DNA from: Candidatus Riflebacteria bacterium HGW-Riflebacteria-1
GTDB lineage: Bacteria > Muiribacteriota > Ozemobacteria > Ozemobacterales > Ozemobacteraceae
Assembly: GCA_002839445.1 (NCBI GenBank)
Contig: PGYB01000009.1
Coordinates: forward strand, 124,001 to 188,000
DNA length: 64,000 bases
Reading direction: 5' to 3'
In this document: in pieces, positions 60,296-64,000 of the stretch
Position numbering within the stretch: the stretch's first letter is position 1
Layout: every line of letters begins with the position of its first letter
Notes under the pieces: model-generated
Seen by the model: only the letters and a program-made list of their open reading frames with translations
What the model was told of the DNA's origin: nothing
The model's database searches: none
Position numbers and translations under genes: made by a program

Positions 60296-62100
60296 CAGGG
60301 TTGGGCTTTTTCGGCGAGGCTGTCTTCGTAGATGAATGAGCAGTTGCGGCCACGGTCTTTGCATTCATAAAGAGCCATGTCGGCTTTTTTAATCAGAACG
60401 CTCTTCACGCTTGCGTGATCGGGGAAGGTCGATATGCCAAGCGAAACCGTGACTTTAAGAGCTTGTTCCTGGCCCTGGAAGTCGTAGGCCTCAATAGTTT
60501 TGCGCAGTCGTTCGGCTACCAGGTGCGCGCCTTTGGCATCGGTTTCTGGCAGAATGATCGCAAATTCTTCGCCACCATAACGGGCGGGAATATCTACAGT
60601 CTCGCGAACGGTTTGTTTGACGAGCTTGGCAACTTCGATCAGCACGATGTCGCCCTGCTGGTGACCGTAGGTGTCATTAAACTTCTTGAAATGATCAATG
60701 TCGAACAGGATAAGTGAGCATGCGGTATGATAGCGCCGCGCGCGCACCATTTCTTCTTCGAGCCTGCCTTGAAAATATCGGTGAATAAAGAGTTTTGTCA
60801 GGCCATCAGTGATCGCGAGCTCATAAAGTCTGGCATGTTCTACGGCCATGGCGGCCTGTTGCGCCAGTGCTTCAAGCAGTCGCTGGTCTGCTTCGGTGAA
60901 TGGCTCGTCATTCAGCTTGTTGACGCCATTGATAACCCCGGTCACGCGGTCTTTGATCTTGAGCGGAACTGATATGAGGTTTCGAATAGACTTTTCGAAT
61001 TCGGAAGTGTTGTCGAAGCTTTTAAACAGCGGGTCTTTATAGCCGTCGTTAACAATAATGCTGTTGCCGGTCTTGAGAACTGTGCCAGCAACCCCTTCGC
61101 CCGACTTGATTTTTATCGCAGTTTGCGGACTTGAGGCAACGCCGGCTTCTTCGGCGCCAAAAACAATTTTGGTTTCGAGTTCGTCTGTGCCCATGCCTGT
61201 CTGCAACATGATCGAACAACGCTGGGCGCGAATTGCCTTGCCCGCCATTTCCAGGATCTGCTTGATCAGCTTGTCGGTATCGCTTTGAAAGTTCATGGCC
61301 TGACTGGCTTTGAACAGAGTTTCGATCTCGAAAATTTTGCGGTCAAGCGCCAGGTTGTTGGCTTCGAGCGCGTCGAGCATCTCGTTGAAACGATGCGCCA
61401 GAGTACCGATTTCGTCATCAGAAGACGTCTTGATACGAAAGCTCAGGTCGCCGCCTTCGATGACCTGGGTGCCTTCAATAAGATTATCAAGGCCCTTGGT
61501 GATGAACTTTGCCAGAATGACTGAGAGAATTATACCGGCGAGAAGGCCCATCATCGCGATAAGGTAAATGCGGTTTCTGCTGACTTCTTTGGCATCGGTC
61601 AGTCGATCAAAGCTGAAAAGCAGAATTACCGTGCCGAATTTTGAAGTGCCGACCTTGATCGGGGAGATATACTCTACAAACTGACCGTCTTCAGAAAGCA
61701 CTCTTTCAGGGATTTCGTTCTTTTCGATTTTTTTGCGCACAGCATCAGAAATCATGGTGTTGAAAAGGCTGTCAGTGCTGTTTTTTAGACGATGGGCGAT
61801 ATATTTGCCATCAAGGTCAATTATCGAAATTTCCTGAACATCCTGGCCACCAACGATGATTCTCTCGGTATAAGGTATCAATTCGTCATAAGATTGGCTG
61901 ATTACCGGTTCCTGACAGGCGATTGCCAGCGTCGAAGACAGCAGCAGGCCTGATTCATCCATCGATGTCGTCAGCAGTGACTCTTCTCTGATAGATGTAT
62001 TGATCGAGTTCATGATGATGATGAGCCCGACCAGCATGGCGATACCGAAGATAAACTTCAGCTTCAGCGAAAATCTTGTGGTGTGTTCAGTTCTTTTCAC
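60295..62100 (-). CDS. GAF-GGDEF diguanylate cyclase with membrane sensor
   Basis: The 601-residue protein has an N-terminal membrane segment (about 13-30), a periplasmic sensor region (about 31-175), a second membrane helix (about 178-200, LIAMMGLLAGIILSVIL), a HAMP-like linker, a GAF domain (about 270-420) and a GGDEF domain (about 435-590) with RYGGEEF (507-513). The GGEEF loop is active-type. The inhibitory RxxD site is absent (ETVD precedes the loop), so product feedback may be missing. It should synthesise c-di-GMP. Its stop shares a base with the dus start. Confidence 0.9.
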   Translation of the reverse strand: MKRTEHTTRFSLKLKFIFGIAMLVGLIIIMNSINTSIREESLLTTSMDESGLLLSSTLAIACQEPVISQSYDELIPYTERIIVGGQDVQEISIIDLDGKYIAHRLKNSTDSLFNTMISDAVRKKIEKNEIPERVLSEDGQFVEYISPIKVGTSKFGTVILLFSFDRLTDAKEVSRNRIYLIAMMGLLAGIILSVILAKFITKGLDNLIEGTQVIEGGDLSFRIKTSSDDEIGTLAHRFNEMLDALEANNLALDRKIFEIETLFKASQAMNFQSDTDKLIKQILEMAGKAIRAQRCSIMLQTGMGTDELETKIVFGAEEAGVASSPQTAIKIKSGEGVAGTVLKTGNSIIVNDGYKDPLFKSFDNTSEFEKSIRNLISVPLKIKDRVTGVINGVNKLNDEPFTEADQRLLEALAQQAAMAVEHARLYELAITDGLTKLFIHRYFQGRLEEEMVRARRYHTACSLILFDIDHFKKFNDTYGHQQGDIVLIEVAKLVKQTVRETVDIPARYGGEEFAIILPETDAKGAHLVAERLRKTIEAYDFQGQEQALKVTVSLGISTFPDHASVKSVLIKKADMALYECKDRGRNCSFIYEDSLAEKAQP

Positions 62101-62124
62101 ATTACATTCCGGGGATGCTCAGGC

Positions 62125-63084
62125 TTACTTGTTTTCGTCAAGGAGTGTCTGTACCTTTTCGATGTATTCGTAGTCTGTGTCTTTTACTGGCAAAAAACCT
62201 TGAACGTCAGTGAGATCGTCTAGAATCTCTTTGCCCTCAGGAGTTTTGATGCTCAGGTCAAGCAGAGCCTGTTTGATTTTTTCGATCAAATCTGGCGGCA
62301 GGCTTTTGCGAACAACTATTGGTTCGTTCGATATGTCTTGCGTGGTAGCCAGAATGGTAAGTTCGTCCATTTTGGTTTTGTCGCGCAGAGTGTTGCGTGC
62401 GTCGTCGTAGCAAGCTCCGGCATCGTATTTGCCAAGAAGCACGTTGAGAACAACCGCGTCGTGTTTGTTGAGAAACGCCTTGTCTGAAAAGTCGTTTTCG
62501 CTGATTCCGGCTTCGAGCAGAAGCGCCTTGGGAAATATGTAACCCGAAGCTGATTCTGATTCAACCCAGGCGAATTTTTTGCCTTTGAGATCTTTGAGGC
62601 TTCTGATGCCGCTGTCCTGGCGGGCAATGATAATGCCGCGATATGAAGTTGTGCCAAAGCGTATTGGTTTTACCAGGAGCTCGATTTCAGGGTTGCGTCG
62701 CGCTTCGACAGAAGTCATTGTCGCCAGCCAGGCAATGTCTATGTCACCCTTTATCAAAAGGTTCATGATGCTGGTGTAGTCTGAAGCAGTCTGCAGGCGG
62801 ATTTCCTTGACGCCAAGTTTTTTGGTCAGGTATTCGAGAAACTTGGTGTGCTTGTATACCATTGCTGTAGAGTTGGTGAATGGTATGCGGCCAAGTTTGA
62901 GCACCGTATTGCTGTAGGGGGAGCTTGGCGCTGCGTCTGCGGTCTGTGTTGTCTGTGCTGGCTTAACCGCATCTGGCGGAGTCTGCGTGTTTTTGGGCTT
63001 TTCTCCAGAGTCGCCACAACCAGGCAGCAACAGTGCAGAAATCATCGCAAGCAGTACCAGAACAAATGTGAATTTCTTCCCCAT
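62125..63084 (-). CDS. PhnD-like phosphate/phosphonate-binding lipoprotein
   Basis: The 319-residue protein has a lipoprotein signal (ISALLLPGCGDSGEK, lipidated Cys in LPGC), a Thr/Gln/Pro-rich linker (about 30-60) and a PhnD-type periplasmic-binding fold with GRIPFTNSTAMVYKHTKFLEYL, IKGDIDIAWLATMTSVEARR, GTTSYRGIIIARQDSG, DLKGKKFAWVESESASGYIFP and GKYDAGACYDDARNTL. These capture phosphonates, phosphite or similar anions for an ABC importer or a coupled sensor. No transporter genes are adjacent, so it may serve the downstream GGDEF protein as periplasmic sensor partner, 24 bases away. Confidence 0.85.
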   Translation of the reverse strand: MGKKFTFVLVLLAMISALLLPGCGDSGEKPKNTQTPPDAVKPAQTTQTADAAPSSPYSNTVLKLGRIPFTNSTAMVYKHTKFLEYLTKKLGVKEIRLQTASDYTSIMNLLIKGDIDIAWLATMTSVEARRNPEIELLVKPIRFGTTSYRGIIIARQDSGIRSLKDLKGKKFAWVESESASGYIFPKALLLEAGISENDFSDKAFLNKHDAVVLNVLLGKYDAGACYDDARNTLRDKTKMDELTILATTQDISNEPIVVRKSLPPDLIEKIKQALLDLSIKTPEGKEILDDLTDVQGFLPVKDTDYEYIEKVQTLLDENK

Positions 63085-63193
63085 CAGAATTTCTCCCTTG
63101 TACAGAACTATCAGTTATGTATAACACAAACCGTTTTTCTTAGGCTACTACTTGTTTGTGTAAAATCGTGCATAATTTACAAGCGGCTGATTC

Positions 63194-64000
63194 TCAGCGC
63201 TTCTCCTTTGCGGGAGTTGCCTTCAACGGAATTTCAAGCGCAAATTCAATTGCAGCGGAACTGGCGTAACTTTTTACGACAAAGTGCTCGATATCTTCGA
63301 GAAACGTAAGGTTGGTGACCGGAGGTATGCCTTGTTGTGCCATTATCGGCGAATGCAGCAGTTTCTGCAGTTGCAGGTTGAAGTCTGACGTTCTGATTTT
63401 CCAGAACCGTTTCAGCTTTTCGGAAAAGGGTTGCTGCGCCTTTGTGCCTGATTCGACAGCTTTGATGTGCGCGAGTTCTTTGACGAGATTAGCTTCAGAA
63501 GATGCCATGACCAGAAACCTGTCGCAAAGCCCGGCGTAGACAGCGGCCTGCGGCAACATAAAGTAGCTGAGCTTGACCATCGGAAACTCTCCGCTCAGAC
63601 CCTGAGCAAAGATGCCGGTCTGCTGGCAGAGTGTTTTAAATTTGTCGAGATTGCCTCTAAGCTTGTCTATGTGCGGAACCGGCGCGACAAACCTTATATC
63701 AGGAATGCCGCCATCGCCGCTGGGTTCAAGGTTTACGTAGAGAATGCTTTCTCTGGCTGTATTGGCAAGAATGTCTTTTTCAAAATCAATGCCGGCTGAG
63801 GCCACCATGTTGACAACCGTCGCAGACTGCGGCACAGAGGTCAGCTGTTTAAATGCTTCTGCCGGATTCTCAATCGGATGTGTCTGGCAGAAAAACATCA
63901 GCGAATCTTCGTTGATATATTTGCCAATGCTGATGTCGTGCTCGATTTTGTCAGTAGCCAGCTGCTTTTTACCAGAGATGATCTTTAATCTGCCGAAACA
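63194..64000 (-). CDS. Uncharacterised protein, N-terminus cut by right edge
   Basis: The minus-strand frame is open from the right edge to a stop at 63194 and gives about 268 residues, including CFGRLKIISGKKQLATDK close to the edge and SLMFFCQTHPIENPAEAFKQL. It has mixed alpha/beta composition with segments ESILYVNLEPSGDGGIPDI and FMLPQAAVYAGLCDRFLVMA, without a family I can name; DUF3352-like surface proteins are one weak possibility. It stops 109 bases before the PhnD-like gene start. Confidence 0.6.
   Translation of the reverse strand, partial: CFGRLKIISGKKQLATDKIEHDISIGKYINEDSLMFFCQTHPIENPAEAFKQLTSVPQSATVVNMVASAGIDFEKDILANTARESILYVNLEPSGDGGIPDIRFVAPVPHIDKLRGNLDKFKTLCQQTGIFAQGLSGEFPMVKLSYFMLPQAAVYAGLCDRFLVMASSEANLVKELAHIKAVESGTKAQQPFSEKLKRFWKIRTSDFNLQLQKLLHSPIMAQQGIPPVTNLTFLEDIEHFVVKSYASSAAIEFALEIPLKATPAKEKR

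Noticed and set aside
1..64000. CRISPR array, tRNA, rRNA or replication origin
   Set aside because: No regularly spaced repeats, cloverleaf-like sequence, rRNA signature or DnaA-box cluster was found on reading both strands, although a software scan for tRNA would be decisive.

Overview
The window is a dense, roughly 50% GC bacterial chromosome segment with about 65 protein-coding genes. I see no rRNA, tRNA, CRISPR array or complete mobile element. The gene set suggests an anaerobic, fermentative, diderm-type bacterium: acetate kinase, butyrate kinase with phosphate butyryltransferase, a 3-hydroxyacyl-CoA dehydrogenase, several type IV pilin-like proteins, PBP1A, HtrA and c-di-GMP signalling. 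The mix of pilin-like proteins with added domains, Hanks kinase and PP2C signalling, zinc-ribbon membrane proteins and butyrate metabolism would fit a little-cultured deep lineage such as Riflebacteria. That placement is a guess from gene content; no phylogenetic marker was analysed.

Layout. (1) 1-5200 looks accessory: two GT2 glycosyltransferases and a methyltransferase on the minus strand, a radical SAM protein, a 770-bp gene-poor stretch and a decayed, truncated IS3-family element. (2) 5432-12998 is one plus-strand operon: a BCCP-like protein without the biotinyl lysine, biotin carboxylase, both exonuclease VII subunits and the isoprenoid genes ispA, ispD, ispE, dxr and ispF, most of them overlapping or nearly touching. 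(3) 13003-16399 (minus) holds three pilin-like genes, one ending in a CHAP-like hydrolase domain and one in an SH3 domain. (4) 16661-24322 (plus) holds a membrane protein, a structured intergenic region, a LysM protein, a SNF2 helicase with its C-terminal module in a separate gene, a voltage-gated K+ channel with a zinc-ribbon tail and a sulfatase-modifying-factor-like protein. (5) 24405-40649 (minus) is a long run: ackA, a 3-hydroxyacyl-CoA dehydrogenase, a secreted peptidylarginine-deiminase-like protein, a sigma factor with two identical-spacing cysteine modules, a coupled ABC/EamA/Nudix/DsbA-like cluster, an amidohydrolase, a PocR-type sensor, ptb-buk, an MBL hydrolase, hpt and a UDP-glucuronate decarboxylase-like gene. 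(6) 40775-51546 holds HtrA, a 52-residue membrane protein, then a signalling block of FHA-CpaE-like ATPase, Ser/Thr kinase, PP2C phosphatase and a convergent cNBD-CpaE-like ATPase, followed by a secreted SH3x3-CHAP protein and two secreted propeller-like proteins. (7) 51784-64000 holds a NamZ-like muramidase, folC, PBP1A, a zinc-ribbon membrane protein, a long-tailed Hfq, a cNBD-chemoreceptor-tip fusion, dus, a GGDEF cyclase, a PhnD-like lipoprotein and a gene cut by the right edge.

How the parts fit. The isoprenoid operon makes the C5 precursors and a short prenyl diphosphate. The ackA, hbd-like and ptb-buk genes point to substrate-level ATP from acetyl- and butyryl-CoA. The kinase, phosphatase, FHA and CpaE-like proteins look like a phosphorylation-controlled polar or pilus-related positioning module. 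The most unusual architectures are the sigma factor with duplicated cysteine modules, the lysine-less BCCP next to AccC, the pilin-CHAP fusion and the eukaryote-type deiminase.
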